Source: a virus
Length of the DNA stretch: 64,000 nucleotides
Virus record (IMG/VR): IMGVR_UViG_3300021959_006017
Span: 172,752 to 236,751 of that record
Direction: 5' to 3' (one strand)
A program made the translations under genes and the position numbers. Positions 26,321-35,003 of the stretch are shown in pieces (the first letter of the stretch is position 1; each line of letters begins with the position of its first letter). A model generated the notes under the pieces. It was not told the origin of the DNA and did no database searches. It saw only the letters and a list, made by a program, of their open reading frames with translations.

Positions 26321-27005
26321 AACACAAAAACTTTTCTACGGCAAGTACTTGTATAAGGTTTACTTTTACAACGAACTAAATGGCTTCTTTAGAACAGAGT
26401 TCCAGAAAAAAGGAACTCTGAGCTATGCTAGAGAAAAAATAGATCAACTTACAGAATACTATAGACAGGGAATGCCTATGCAAACACCTATCTATAGAAC
26501 ATTTAAACATATTGATGAAGAAACTTATTTAGATGCACGGTTTTTATACGCTACGCTAATACGAAGCAAAGAAGAATACCGTGTTAGAGTTGAAAGTTGC
26601 AACAGAATAAGTATTTTTTCAAACGATGAAAAGTTCATTGACAAGACCGCCAACGGTGTAAGGACTCGATTAGTAGAAGTTCATAAACCTGATGATGTTG
26701 TTAAAGATGAAATACTTGCAAATAAAAACATTATTGTATCACCTAACCCAGTATATTGGCCTATTAAAGTAACACTAGGTAAAAACCGTAGAGATTACAG
26801 TGGTTTGGCTAACTGGATTGAAGCAAATCCAGACAAAGTAAAAATAGGCGAAGTTGCATTAAAATCGTTAAAATCACATGGCTTTGTAAGTGGCTACTAT
26901 TTGTTTGTAAAAACTGACAAAATATTAAATCTTATCAATATAATGATAGGCGATAATATACGCCGTATAGATCAGATTGTTTATAAAGCAGATTTAGATA
27001 AATAG
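26307..27005 (+). CDS. Hypothetical protein, unknown function
   Basis: A roughly 232-residue basic protein overlapping the ClpA end. No ATG is available near the start; TTG 26307 (nine bases after GAGG) or TTG 26301 are the candidates. It is rich in Y, K and R, with two putative halves (residues 1-75 and 80-230). I recognise no motif. A late-type box overlaps its stop. It could be a nucleic-acid binding protein given its basic character, but this is not shown. Confidence 0.6.
   Translation: MKYYKTQKLFYGKYLYKVYFYNELNGFFRTEFQKKGTLSYAREKIDQLTEYYRQGMPMQTPIYRTFKHIDEETYLDARFLYATLIRSKEEYRVRVESCNRISIFSNDEKFIDKTANGVRTRLVEVHKPDDVVKDEILANKNIIVSPNPVYWPIKVTLGKNRRDYSGLANWIEANPDKVKIGEVALKSLKSHGFVSGYYLFVKTDKILNLINIMIGDNIRRIDQIVYKADLDK
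26997..27004 (+). promoter_or_regulatory. Late-promoter-like box GATAAATA
   Basis: The box overlaps the TAG stop of the upstream gene and lies only six bases before ATG 27010, so transcripts from it would be close to leaderless for that gene and would mainly serve the downstream genes. Confidence 0.45.
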
Positions 27006-27009
27006 TTAT

Positions 27010-27378
27010 ATGCCGAGTAATAGTGAAACAATATTAACACAAAACGTACATCCAGGAGATAGTCAAACAGAAACTATCACAGGAGATGCAGCCAAGGGCG
27101 ATGGATATTATGGACGTTCCGACGGGTTCCATACAGTTCAGTATGATCTAGATAACTTTCTAGGAACTGTTATTGTCCAAGGCACATTGGCAACTACCCC
27201 TACAGCAGATGATTGGTTTGATATAACTGATACCGAACACGTAAGCACATCAAATGACAGTTCAAGTTCAACTAGTGATGGTGGATTTGTTTACAACTTT
27301 ACCGGTAACTACGTATGGGTAAGGGTATATGTTGAGTATACAGACGGCGCAGTAAACTCAGTAAAGCTAAATCACTAA
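27010..27378 (+). CDS. Putative virion protein, beta-rich
   Basis: A 122-residue T/S/D/G-rich protein without membrane or catalytic motifs (TGDAAKGDGYYGRSDGFHTV, then a beta-sandwich-like pattern ending NFTGNYVWVRVYVEYTDG). Such small beta proteins in marine T4-like phages are often head decoration or fibre-related. It begins the block of presumed head-interior and virion genes. Confidence 0.55.
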   Translation: MPSNSETILTQNVHPGDSQTETITGDAAKGDGYYGRSDGFHTVQYDLDNFLGTVIVQGTLATTPTADDWFDITDTEHVSTSNDSSSSTSDGGFVYNFTGNYVWVRVYVEYTDGAVNSVKLNH

Positions 27379-27387
27379 GGACACATA

Positions 27388-27957
27388 ATGGAACACTTTG
27401 TAAACATAGTAATGGAAAAGAATGATAACCTAACTGAAAGCCTAGATGAAAGTATCTTTCCAGGCAATATTGTTACAGAATCAGAACAAGGTGCTACTGT
27501 TATTCAAATACCTTTGCCTCGTCATCTAAGCGAACAAGAATCAGATGAATATGCTAACAGACTAGCAAACTATATGTTTGAAAATGGCTATGACGATTTT
27601 GACATTGAAATAAGTTCAGATGAAGAACTTGATGAAATAGAAGAAACATATGACAGTGATGAGTTTTTTGAAAACTATGGTGTTATGTGGTTCAACGAAG
27701 ATGATGAAATGGACGAGGCAGAATATCAAGGACGTAAAGTTAAGCTAGGCAAGCCAATGCGTGGCGATGTTAAAAAGTTTAAAGTATACGTTAAGGATCC
27801 AAAGACTAAGAACGTTAAAAAAGTAAACTTTGGCGATCCTGACATGAAGATTAAAAAATCAAATCCGGCACGTAGACGTTCATTCCGTGCTAGACACAAC
27901 TGTGATAACCCAGGTCCACGTACTAAGGCACGTTACTGGTCATGTAGGAAATGGTAA
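27388..27957 (+). CDS. Acidic/basic two-part phage protein (head-region type)
   Basis: A 189-residue protein. The first 110 residues are very acidic, as in scaffold or prohead-core proteins. The last 75 are basic and end in a distinctive motif, ARRRSFRARHNCDNPGPR followed by TKARYWSCRKW, which I associate with a recurrent phage protein family of unknown function. The two cysteines and histidine there could bind metal. It has an AAGGACAC ribosome-binding region and precedes a run of related head-region genes. Confidence 0.65.
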   Translation: MEHFVNIVMEKNDNLTESLDESIFPGNIVTESEQGATVIQIPLPRHLSEQESDEYANRLANYMFENGYDDFDIEISSDEELDEIEETYDSDEFFENYGVMWFNEDDEMDEAEYQGRKVKLGKPMRGDVKKFKVYVKDPKTKNVKKVNFGDPDMKIKKSNPARRRSFRARHNCDNPGPRTKARYWSCRKW

Positions 27958-27958
27958 T

Positions 27959-28285
27959 ATGCGTATTGACGAGTTTGCACCACGAGTAGATAATAGCTTA
28001 CCCTATGATGTAGTAGACGATGTAAAATCATATATGATAAACGATAAGGATTTTTATCGTAGATCTCTATATCCAGCAATGTGTAAGTTACAAGATCAAA
28101 TGAAAAGTGGAAAAATGTCACCACTTACACTTGCTCCTGTAATAGATAAAGCATGTGCAGGATATTGTTCAAAGTTTAATATTCCAAAAGAACCTAAAGA
28201 CCTGTTGGATAAGTCAGAAAAAGTAGAACTTATGCAGCGTCTTATAGCAGATGAAAGAGAGAACTTAGAAAAAGGAGAGTTTTGA
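27959..28285 (+). CDS. Hypothetical protein with short leader
   Basis: A 108-residue mostly helical protein starting at ATG 27959 (two bases after the previous stop); an in-frame upstream codon at 27887 lies inside the previous gene and is rejected. The N-terminus MRIDEFAPRVD resembles the short leaders on several neighbouring proteins. The C-terminal part includes two cysteines in DKACAGYCSKF. No family is recognised. Confidence 0.6.
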   Translation: MRIDEFAPRVDNSLPYDVVDDVKSYMINDKDFYRRSLYPAMCKLQDQMKSGKMSPLTLAPVIDKACAGYCSKFNIPKEPKDLLDKSEKVELMQRLIADERENLEKGEF

Positions 28286-29271
28286 TGCTCCTTAGACAAC
28301 TCTTCGAAGAAAAAGCTCGTAAAGTAGTAGCAGTTATGCCAGGTGGGTTTCATCCATTTCATCCTGGACATAAAAGTTTATATGATTGGGCAGTCAAAAC
28401 ATTCGGACAAAGCAATGTTTACGTGGCAGCAACTAATGACACTGCTACAAGACCTTTCCCATTTGAAGTTAAGAAGAAACTAGCAGCAATGGCTGGTGTT
28501 CCTGAAAGCAACTTTATGCAAGTTAAATCCCCATTTAATAATAGAGAGTATGCCGGCCTTGTAGATGCAGACACTGCCTTAGTATTTGTACGCAGTCAAA
28601 AAGATAAATCAGAACAACCTTTGCCAGATCAAACTAAGAAGAATGGCGAGCCAGGTTACTTGCGTACTTACACAGGCAAAGACCTAAACACTTCAGATGA
28701 AATGGGCTATATGGCATACGGTCCTACTATTAACTTTGACTTTAGTGGTATGCAGATAAAGAGTGCAAGTGAACTTAGAGCCACTTGGCCTGAAATGTCA
28801 GATGATGATAAACTAAAGGCTGCACAACTAATGTACGGAAATGGTGCAGAAGCAGCAGTACAACTTCTAAACAAAGCATTAGGCGATACAGAAGCACCAG
28901 TAGGCGAAAGTGAAGTAGTACTAGACAAAACTAGTTTACGTGGATATATTCGTGATATGATTATAGATCATATTAACCAAGTCGACGATATTAAAAAACT
29001 GTCAGAAATATTATACAATCTAGTAGGCAAGCAAGTTAAGCACCGCGGACAAAGATTTACTGTTACTGATGAAGATATTACAGAAATACTAGGCTTTGCT
29101 ACTAAACGTCCTAAGCAAGCAACAAAAACAGTAAAGCGTAGACCGCCTGAAGAAGATAGTGTACAAGATAAGTTAGCCAAGCGTAGAAAACTAGCAAGTA
29201 GAGTAGGCGTAGATAAAGCATTTACAAGCAAAAGTGTTGATAAAGATTTAAACAAATATTTTGGAAAGTAA
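28285..29271 (+). CDS. Nucleotidyltransferase-family protein with leader and C-terminal extension
   Basis: A 328-residue protein starting at ATG 28285 after AAAGGAG. Residues 1-10 (MLLRQLFEEK) form a leader like that of adjacent proteins. A nucleotidyltransferase core follows: VVAVMPGGFHPFHPGHKSLY carries the HxGH motif of cytidylyl/adenylyltransferases, and VDADTALVFVRSQKDKSEQP may be the ISSTxxR-like region. From about residue 210 a second, basic helical region is present. Substrate is unknown. Marine T4-like phages often carry such a protein in the head-gene region. Confidence 0.75.
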   Translation: MLLRQLFEEKARKVVAVMPGGFHPFHPGHKSLYDWAVKTFGQSNVYVAATNDTATRPFPFEVKKKLAAMAGVPESNFMQVKSPFNNREYAGLVDADTALVFVRSQKDKSEQPLPDQTKKNGEPGYLRTYTGKDLNTSDEMGYMAYGPTINFDFSGMQIKSASELRATWPEMSDDDKLKAAQLMYGNGAEAAVQLLNKALGDTEAPVGESEVVLDKTSLRGYIRDMIIDHINQVDDIKKLSEILYNLVGKQVKHRGQRFTVTDEDITEILGFATKRPKQATKTVKRRPPEEDSVQDKLAKRRKLASRVGVDKAFTSKSVDKDLNKYFGK

Positions 29272-29272
29272 A

Positions 29273-29494
29273 ATGGATGAGCTAGAATATATTAAAAAAC
29301 TAGCTGGTGTAAATGAGTTTAAAGGTTACACAGAATATCAAATAGACGAAAACCCTAGCATTACTGCCACAGCAATCAAACAAAAAGAACGAGAAATGGG
29401 AGTTAAGCCAGGCGATCAAGAATGGTTTAAACTTTGGTTCTCTAAACCTTATATGACCGGTGTTCCAAATTTTAGAGGACGCAAGAAAAAATGA
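29273..29494 (+). CDS. Small conserved-type protein, unknown function
   Basis: A 73-residue protein starting at ATG 29273, one base after the previous stop. MDELEYIKKLAGVNEF is a helical leader; the end is basic (NFRGRKKK). It resembles a DNA- or RNA-binding tail, but no family is assigned. It overlaps the next gene by four bases. Confidence 0.55.
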   Translation: MDELEYIKKLAGVNEFKGYTEYQIDENPSITATAIKQKEREMGVKPGDQEWFKLWFSKPYMTGVPNFRGRKKK

Positions 29495-30198
29495 AAATAA
29501 CTGACTTGCTGGAAGATGGACGTATTGTTAAAGGTGTTAATACTACAGTTGATGTAGGTGTTAATCAGATTCCTATCGAAGCAAATAAGTTTGGCAACAA
29601 AGTAGACAAAGACGGGCGGCCGCCCACCCTAAGCAAAAAAGTCAAAGGCTCTAGTACAAATGTACTGTTTAATCTAGGACTTGCAGAAGGCTACAAACTA
29701 CAACTAGAGCGTGACAAGCAAATGCTTGTTCTAAATATTAAGAATACAAAAACAGGTCAACGCACAGAAGTCCGTGGTAAACCGGGTTACGAAAGTGGTA
29801 ACTACGATCCAACTGACGATTTACATCAACTATTAGACACACTAGGTAAAAGTGTTGATATTTCACAACTGATGAATGGAGAACCTGTAGGTATACGTCC
29901 TGATCATCCCGATGGAAAGAAAGCAAAAGCAGCTACTCACAGAGCATTTAGTAAAATGGAACTTGCATACATGGAGGGTGGACATAGTCTAGATGATTTA
30001 GACAAGCCTACTCCTAGTGTTGCAGACATCGCTAAAATGCACGATGTTAGTGTAAGTCATATTGTACGTCAACTTGAAAAAGGCATTGAAGCAGAATACG
30101 AACACACATCAGACTTTGATCTTGCAAAAGAAATAGCACTTGATCATCTAGCAGAAGATCCTGACTACTACTTTAAACTTGGGATATTAGAGCTATGA
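29491..30198 (+). CDS. Head-region protein with DUF5661-like C-terminus
   Basis: A 235-residue protein. The leader MKITDLLEDGRIVKG is similar to those of neighbouring proteins. Residues 165-235 form a compact domain (VSVSHIVRQLEKGIEAEYEH, then LAKEIALDHLAEDPDYYFKL) with the pattern E-H-T..D..LA.EIA.DHL.E.P.YY of the DUF5661 type, whose function is unknown. The region between is basic and polar. It is coupled to both neighbours by four-base overlaps. Confidence 0.62.
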   Translation: MKITDLLEDGRIVKGVNTTVDVGVNQIPIEANKFGNKVDKDGRPPTLSKKVKGSSTNVLFNLGLAEGYKLQLERDKQMLVLNIKNTKTGQRTEVRGKPGYESGNYDPTDDLHQLLDTLGKSVDISQLMNGEPVGIRPDHPDGKKAKAATHRAFSKMELAYMEGGHSLDDLDKPTPSVADIAKMHDVSVSHIVRQLEKGIEAEYEHTSDFDLAKEIALDHLAEDPDYYFKLGILEL

Positions 30199-31463
30199 GA
30201 TGGTCAGAAGTTACAGAAAAGTGGTCACAGAAATACAAGCGTAGTATTAACTGTTCAAATCCAAAAGGATTTAGTCAAAAAGCTCATTGTGCTGGACGCA
30301 AGAAAACAAATGAAGCATTTGTTAAGCCACAGTTTGATGTAGAATGGGACGAAGCGGCTCGCTATCCAGAGTTTCAAAAGATTGGCAAAGAAGCGTGGAT
30401 TGAACTTGCTAAAACTGGTAAGGCTATAACTATTAAAAGTGCTAAGGGTATTGAGAACACAGATGCCGCAGATCCAGATAGTTTTAAAAGTTTAGATCCA
30501 GCAAAGCAGAAAAGAGCGTTAGCACAACTAGAAAAAGGTTCGGTTGAAATGCCTATTGTTGCTGTTTACAGTGACGGATACAAAGAACTTGTAGGCGGTA
30601 ATACAAGACTTACTGCTATGATGGCACAAAACGGCAAAGCAACTGTGTGGGCATTTAAAGTGCCAGACGAAGTTGCCGAACTAGCTGAAAACTTTGCTGA
30701 TGGTAAAAGTAAAGCAAAGCGTAGACAAATGGATGAAAAAACATACCATGAGTCATTAGAAGAAGCACTAGGTGAAATTGCTCCTAATACAGAAATATAT
30801 GTTGATATGGATGGCGTACTTGCTGACTTTTTTGGCGAATGGTCAAAGTCGCAAGGTGTTGATAACTGGAAAGACATCAAAGATCCTGCAAAAGCAATTG
30901 GTGATATTAAAAGCATAGAAGACTTTTGGTTAAACTTACCAATACTACCTAAAGCAAAAGAATTACTAGGACTAATAAAACAAGTTAAAGGCAAGTATAA
31001 GATATGTACAAGTCCATTGGCAGACGATCCACGTAGTGAACCACACAAACGTGAGTGGGTAAAGAAGAATTTATCGTTTTTCCCACCAGAAGAAGTCATT
31101 GTTACACATAACAAGCCGCAGTTTGCAAAACAAAAAGACGGTACTCCTAACATACTAATAGATGACTATGGTGTTAATATAAACGCTTGGGAAGAAGCAG
31201 GCGGCATAGGATTTAAATACAAAGACTATAAGTTTAATAGAACAGCAAAGGCAATAAAAAATAGAATAGAAGATCCTGTAGAAGAAAACTTTGCTGACGG
31301 TAAGAAAAAAGGAAAGAGCCGCCCAGGGCGTGTAAAACGTGCTGGTGCAAGTTGTAATGGCAGTGTAACTGCACTCCGCAAACGAGCAAAAAATAGCTCC
31401 GGAGAAAAAAGGAGGATGTATCATTGGTGCGCAAACATGAAATCGGGAAGGAAGAAAAAATAG
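30195..31463 (+). CDS. Modular protein: ParB-like plus 5'-nucleotidase (HAD) domains
   Basis: A 422-residue fusion. Residues 10-38 hold a Cys-containing motif (INCSNPKGFSQKAHCAGRKK). Residues 95-160 resemble the ParB/Srx-type fold (PIVAVYSDGYKELVGGNTRL, with GGNTR at 134-138). Residues 198-360 form a HAD phosphatase close to 5'(3')-deoxyribonucleotidases: VDMDGVLADFF with D204 and D206, KICTSPL as motif II, and LIDDYGVNINAW as motif IV. The tail is a basic Cys motif (GASCNGSVTALRKRAK, MYHWCANMK). Domain linkers look protease-accessible; a packaged polyprotein is possible. Confidence 0.78.
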   Translation: MRWSEVTEKWSQKYKRSINCSNPKGFSQKAHCAGRKKTNEAFVKPQFDVEWDEAARYPEFQKIGKEAWIELAKTGKAITIKSAKGIENTDAADPDSFKSLDPAKQKRALAQLEKGSVEMPIVAVYSDGYKELVGGNTRLTAMMAQNGKATVWAFKVPDEVAELAENFADGKSKAKRRQMDEKTYHESLEEALGEIAPNTEIYVDMDGVLADFFGEWSKSQGVDNWKDIKDPAKAIGDIKSIEDFWLNLPILPKAKELLGLIKQVKGKYKICTSPLADDPRSEPHKREWVKKNLSFFPPEEVIVTHNKPQFAKQKDGTPNILIDDYGVNINAWEEAGGIGFKYKDYKFNRTAKAIKNRIEDPVEENFADGKKKGKSRPGRVKRAGASCNGSVTALRKRAKNSSGEKRRMYHWCANMKSGRKKK

Positions 31464-31660
31464 TAGAACTATATCCAGACGGATATAGCAGAAAATGGAG
31501 AGAATATGAAAGTGTTCCTGTAGAACACTATATCGCCAAACACAAAGAACACGAAGCACGAAGAGCAAGTTTTAATGAACGTGCAGAGTACTGGAAAACA
31601 TACAAAAAATATTTAAAAAATACTAATCCCGAAACTGGTTTTAACATGAATGACTTCTAA
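31427..31660 (+). CDS. Small charged protein overlapping the modular gene
   Basis: A 77-residue protein rich in E, K, Y and R. GTG 31427 (or TTG 31424) lies 8-11 bases after GGAGG at 31411, which is inside the end of the upstream gene; overlap is 37 bases. VELYPDGYSRKWREYESVP and the following helix (HYIAKHKEHEARRASFNERA) show no recognised family. The GGAGG supports translation. Confidence 0.6.
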   Translation: MRKHEIGKEEKIVELYPDGYSRKWREYESVPVEHYIAKHKEHEARRASFNERAEYWKTYKKYLKNTNPETGFNMNDF

Positions 31661-31672
31661 GGTAAATACAAT

Positions 31673-32020
31673 ATGAAGATGAAAGAACTATTAACAGAAG
31701 AAGAGTTTAAGGATGTACATAGTAGTACACTTCCTCATGCAAGTTATTATCCGGAAATGCCTGCAAGTAGTCCTTACTACGCATACCGTTTCGGAATGGG
31801 CATGGCGGATCATACTACTTTTCATCCCAACGGACCATCAAAAAACTCAGCAGTTATAGTTCAGTATTCAAAAGGGGAAGAAGAAATAGTCGCCGCAACA
31901 GAAAAGAAACTAGGAAAGTTTGGTAAAAAGACCTTAGCAGATGGTGGAAGTAACGAACCAGAAGGCACAAACAAAACCAGTCCTGTTGCAAAGAAAAAGA
32001 AAAACAAATACGGTGTATAA
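31673..32020 (+). CDS. Head-region protein with capsid-targeting-like leader
   Basis: A 115-residue protein starting MKMKELLTEEEFKDV, a short amphipathic leader followed by a Glu-rich site, like T4 internal-protein leaders. The middle is rich in P, Y, H and M (SSTLPHASYYPEMPASSPYY), and the end is lysine-rich (SPVAKKKKNKYGV). The basic tail fits DNA binding inside a head. Function inferred only from leader and context. Confidence 0.6.
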   Translation: MKMKELLTEEEFKDVHSSTLPHASYYPEMPASSPYYAYRFGMGMADHTTFHPNGPSKNSAVIVQYSKGEEEIVAATEKKLGKFGKKTLADGGSNEPEGTNKTSPVAKKKKNKYGV

Positions 32021-32022
32021 CT

Positions 32023-32364
32023 ATGAGATTTCGTGAACTAATAAAAGAAGAAGGATATGACACACAACGTGATGCAGATGCTGTAAGTGGTAAGCCTCGT
32101 AAAACATCTGTAGGTGGTGGCAAAAAGCCTAAAGGTTATAGCAAAGACAAAGCAGAGAAAGCCGCTATGGATAATGTTAAAAAAGCCTTAGCAAAAGAAT
32201 CAGCAACAGGTATGGGTGCAGCAAGTATTGCTACAGCAGTAGGAAATGTAGGCCCAACTATCAGTAGAAACATGTATAACGACGATGGCACTATGAAAAA
32301 CGGCGTTGACTTTGATAATCTAATGGGTGGCAAAAAGAAATCAAAGAAGCGTAAAAAGGCATAA
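32023..32364 (+). CDS. Small basic head-region protein
   Basis: A 113-residue, lysine-rich protein (ending GGKKKSKKRKKA) with leader MRFRELIKEEGYD. LIKE-E recalls the gp21-type prohead-protease site (L/I-x-E). High K content throughout suggests DNA association in the capsid. Two bases separate it from the upstream stop. No enzyme motif. Confidence 0.6.
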   Translation: MRFRELIKEEGYDTQRDADAVSGKPRKTSVGGGKKPKGYSKDKAEKAAMDNVKKALAKESATGMGAASIATAVGNVGPTISRNMYNDDGTMKNGVDFDNLMGGKKKSKKRKKA

Positions 32365-32367
32365 ATA
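32360..32367 (+). promoter_or_regulatory. Late-promoter-like box CATAAATA
   Basis: CATAAATAC overlaps the upstream TAA stop, 28 bases before ATG 32396. A TATAAT sequence follows at 32371, without a clear -35 partner. Confidence 0.45.
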
Positions 32368-32395
32368 CTATATAATGCGCATTACGGAGTAATCA

Positions 32396-33145
32396 ATGAG
32401 AGAAAAAGATTTAAAAGAAGGTTTAGGCGATCTAGCTCATAAAGCAGAAAAAGACCATGAAGTACAAATGGCTCGTGCTGACCTATACAAACTAGCAAAG
32501 TATGCTATCAAGTTACACGATATGCTCAAGCAAGTACCTGAAGAAGCAGGACTAGAAGGTTGGGTACAATCAAAAATCACAAAAGCAGCTGATTACATTG
32601 GCAGTGTTTATCACCATCTTGATTACGAAGAAGCAACAGGCGAACTAGGTGAAAGCGCAGTAAAAGAAGCAAGTTGCGGATGCGATGAAAATAGCTGTTC
32701 ACACTGCAAAGGTAAGCACACACTAGACGAAGTAGGTCAAAAGTGTGAGTGCTGTGGCAATATGATTAAAGAAGTAACTGCTGAAGGCAAGTTCAAATCA
32801 GATGCACAACGTAAAGCTATTCATGCAGCAAAAGCAAGTGGCAAGCGTAGCAAAAAGAAACTCCGTGACCACAGTGACTTATCAGATAGACTAGCAGCAA
32901 AACTCGAATCAAAAAAAAAGGTAGCTGAACGCAGTCTTTCCAAAGGCGAAGAAAAAGACAAAGAAAAGTACGTCAAAGGCATGAAAAAAGCCAAAGGCGA
33001 CTTTAAAGATCGCTACGGCAAAGATGCAGAAGCAGTTATGTATGCAACTGCTACCAAAATGGCTAAAGAGGCAACTAAGATTACACCAAAACAAATCAAA
33101 GCAGATAAAATAAAATCTCAAAAGATTACAGCAAAGACGGAGTAA
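32396..33145 (+). CDS. Head-region protein with Cys cluster and basic C-terminus
   Basis: A 249-residue protein with leader MREKDLKEGLGDL. Residues 5-85 are helical. Residues 93-123 contain a likely zinc site: ASCGCDENSCSHCKGKH followed by KCECCGNM. The C-terminal 120 residues are lysine-rich and include KFKSDAQRKAIHAAKASGKR and a KDRYGKDAEAVMYATATKMA segment that recurs in marine phage proteins. Several L/V-x-E sites flanked by small residues (LGES, VKEA, TAEG) could be processing sites. Function unknown; nucleic-acid binding in the head is plausible. Confidence 0.62.
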   Translation: MREKDLKEGLGDLAHKAEKDHEVQMARADLYKLAKYAIKLHDMLKQVPEEAGLEGWVQSKITKAADYIGSVYHHLDYEEATGELGESAVKEASCGCDENSCSHCKGKHTLDEVGQKCECCGNMIKEVTAEGKFKSDAQRKAIHAAKASGKRSKKKLRDHSDLSDRLAAKLESKKKVAERSLSKGEEKDKEKYVKGMKKAKGDFKDRYGKDAEAVMYATATKMAKEATKITPKQIKADKIKSQKITAKTE

Positions 33146-33148
33146 CAC

Positions 33149-33457
33149 ATGTCAGAGTCATTTAAAGCACTTATGCAAAAGATTGCAGAAATAGAAGAAC
33201 GCAAAGAAGACGACAAAGACGGAGATTTAAAAGGCTTTGACAGTCGTACAATGCGAGCATTAACTCGTATTAAGGCACAGTATCCAAATGCTCCAAACGA
33301 CCTTGCAGCACTTCTACGCCATGTAACTAACGTTGATAAAGACAGTGATACTAATGACGATGAACATATTAGCAGAATCAAAAAACTAGAAGATAAAGTA
33401 GAAGAACTAGAAAAGAAACTTACACTATTGTTAAGGAAAAAAAGTAATGGACTTTAA
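33149..33457 (+). CDS. Small coiled-coil protein
   Basis: A 102-residue protein with a charged N-terminal helix, a central globular stretch (DSRTMRALTRIKAQYPNAPN) and a C-terminal coiled coil (ISRIKKLEDKVEELEKKLTL). It overlaps the next gene by 11 bases. It could oligomerise with neighbouring head-region proteins; no family recognised. Confidence 0.6.
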   Translation: MSESFKALMQKIAEIEERKEDDKDGDLKGFDSRTMRALTRIKAQYPNAPNDLAALLRHVTNVDKDSDTNDDEHISRIKKLEDKVEELEKKLTLLLRKKSNGL

Positions 33458-35003
33458 CGCACTACAACATAAACTTTTTGCACTAGATCCAAGCGATCTT
33501 GCAGCTGACAAACAAGCACTTATAGCACAAGCACAAGGAGCAGTTGTAGATACGCCAAAAGTAGATTATGTAACAGAAAGTACAGAAGTTCCAAAAGGCA
33601 GTATGCCTATTGATTTAGATCTAGCAGGACTTACAGCACTTGCAGGTGTAAGACTAGATGAAAAACAAAAGATGGGTAGTGCAGGACAAGCAAAAGGCAA
33701 AGACCCTATGCCAAAAGCAGAACCTGGACGTACAAAGCATCCATTAAAAGATAAACTTGTAGGCGAAGCAGAAACCTCAACAGGTTTTGAACCTCAAGGA
33801 TTCAAAGCAGCATTTAAAAACTATAATAAAGTTGATCCGTGGTTAGGTACTAGTACTGACGATGATGGTAAAAAGAAAGACGAACCAAAAACTCCACCTA
33901 AAAAAGGTGAAAAGCCAGCACCAGGACCAACACCAGGACCAACTCCAAAACCTACTCCAAGTCCGTGGCCTACAAGTAAAGAAGGTTATACACTAAAAGT
34001 AGGAGACTTAGTCACTTACGCAAACAAAAAAGGACAAACACGAGAAGATGTTCCAGTTGTTAAACTTTTAAAAGGAACAAAAGACGGTAAAGGTCGTCCA
34101 CAGATACAGCTACAACTACGTGGTGCAACTTATGCTATTAGTAGAGAACAAATACAAAAAGTAAATGGTAAAACATTTACACTAGATGATGCTGAAGCAG
34201 GTACAGGTACACTAAAAGACCAACTGTTACAAGCTCTAGAAGCGTACAAGCAAAAGCCACAGATTAAACCACGTGATCCAAATGCACAAGCAATGAATGA
34301 CTTGCGCAGAAGTGGTGCAATGGGTGCGCACAAAGACAAAAAGCGTGATGCTAAGATGGGCAAAGTTAAGCACAAAGGCAAGATAGACGAAAGCAAAATG
34401 TCGTTTAACGACATGATGAAAAACAGAGAGTTTTATTACACATATAAACAATATGTAAGTGGTAACGCTAATGTAGATCAAGTGGCTGAGTTAGTAAGAG
34501 GCCGTGTTGATAAAGAAAAGTTTGCTGACGAAATACATAGAAAAGGTGTTGAGTACGGTGGCGCAAAAGGTAAACGAATCAAAGATCTTGCAGATATTAT
34601 AAGAAAAGATTCTAACGTGCTTGATTTACCAGGAAAAGCATTTAGTAAGATTAAAAAAATGGTAGGTATGGGCGAAGGTATGGACGAATCTTATACTAAA
34701 GTAGATGGTATGGAAGCTGAAGAACTACGCAAACAGTATGCCAAAGACTGGGAAATACGTAAAGGCAAGTATCTTTATAAAAAAGTAGCCTTTGACGACT
34801 ACAACACTGTACTACGTTTCTTAATGGTTATCGAAAAACCACAGATTGAACTAGATCATTTTGCAAATATTAAGTTCTTTTACAATGAAGCAGAGCTTGT
34901 TGTATACACACACGACACAAAAGGTCTTACAACACTTGACTTTAAACTTGCTGTGCAAATAGATCGTGCGTTAGATCGAATGGGAGCGAAAGAGATAGGA
35001 TGA
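33447..35003 (+). CDS. Large head-region protein with C-terminal pterin-4a-carbinolamine dehydratase-like domain
   Basis: A 518-residue modular protein. Residues 1-140 are polar with VTESTEV and VGEAETS segments like protease sites; residues 145-175 are Pro/Lys-rich (PAPGPTPGPTPKPTPSP). A small domain at 178-235 (YTLKVGDLVTYANKKGQTRE) follows, then a helical region. Residues 449-515 match the PCD/DCoH fold: FDDYNTVLRFLMVIEK, ELDHFANIKFFYNEAELVVY, THDTKGLTTLDFKLAVQID. The canonical HH pair is reduced to D470-H471, so catalysis may be weak or lost. It overlaps the next gene by four bases. Confidence 0.72.
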   Translation: MDFNALQHKLFALDPSDLAADKQALIAQAQGAVVDTPKVDYVTESTEVPKGSMPIDLDLAGLTALAGVRLDEKQKMGSAGQAKGKDPMPKAEPGRTKHPLKDKLVGEAETSTGFEPQGFKAAFKNYNKVDPWLGTSTDDDGKKKDEPKTPPKKGEKPAPGPTPGPTPKPTPSPWPTSKEGYTLKVGDLVTYANKKGQTREDVPVVKLLKGTKDGKGRPQIQLQLRGATYAISREQIQKVNGKTFTLDDAEAGTGTLKDQLLQALEAYKQKPQIKPRDPNAQAMNDLRRSGAMGAHKDKKRDAKMGKVKHKGKIDESKMSFNDMMKNREFYYTYKQYVSGNANVDQVAELVRGRVDKEKFADEIHRKGVEYGGAKGKRIKDLADIIRKDSNVLDLPGKAFSKIKKMVGMGEGMDESYTKVDGMEAEELRKQYAKDWEIRKGKYLYKKVAFDDYNTVLRFLMVIEKPQIELDHFANIKFFYNEAELVVYTHDTKGLTTLDFKLAVQIDRALDRMGAKEIG

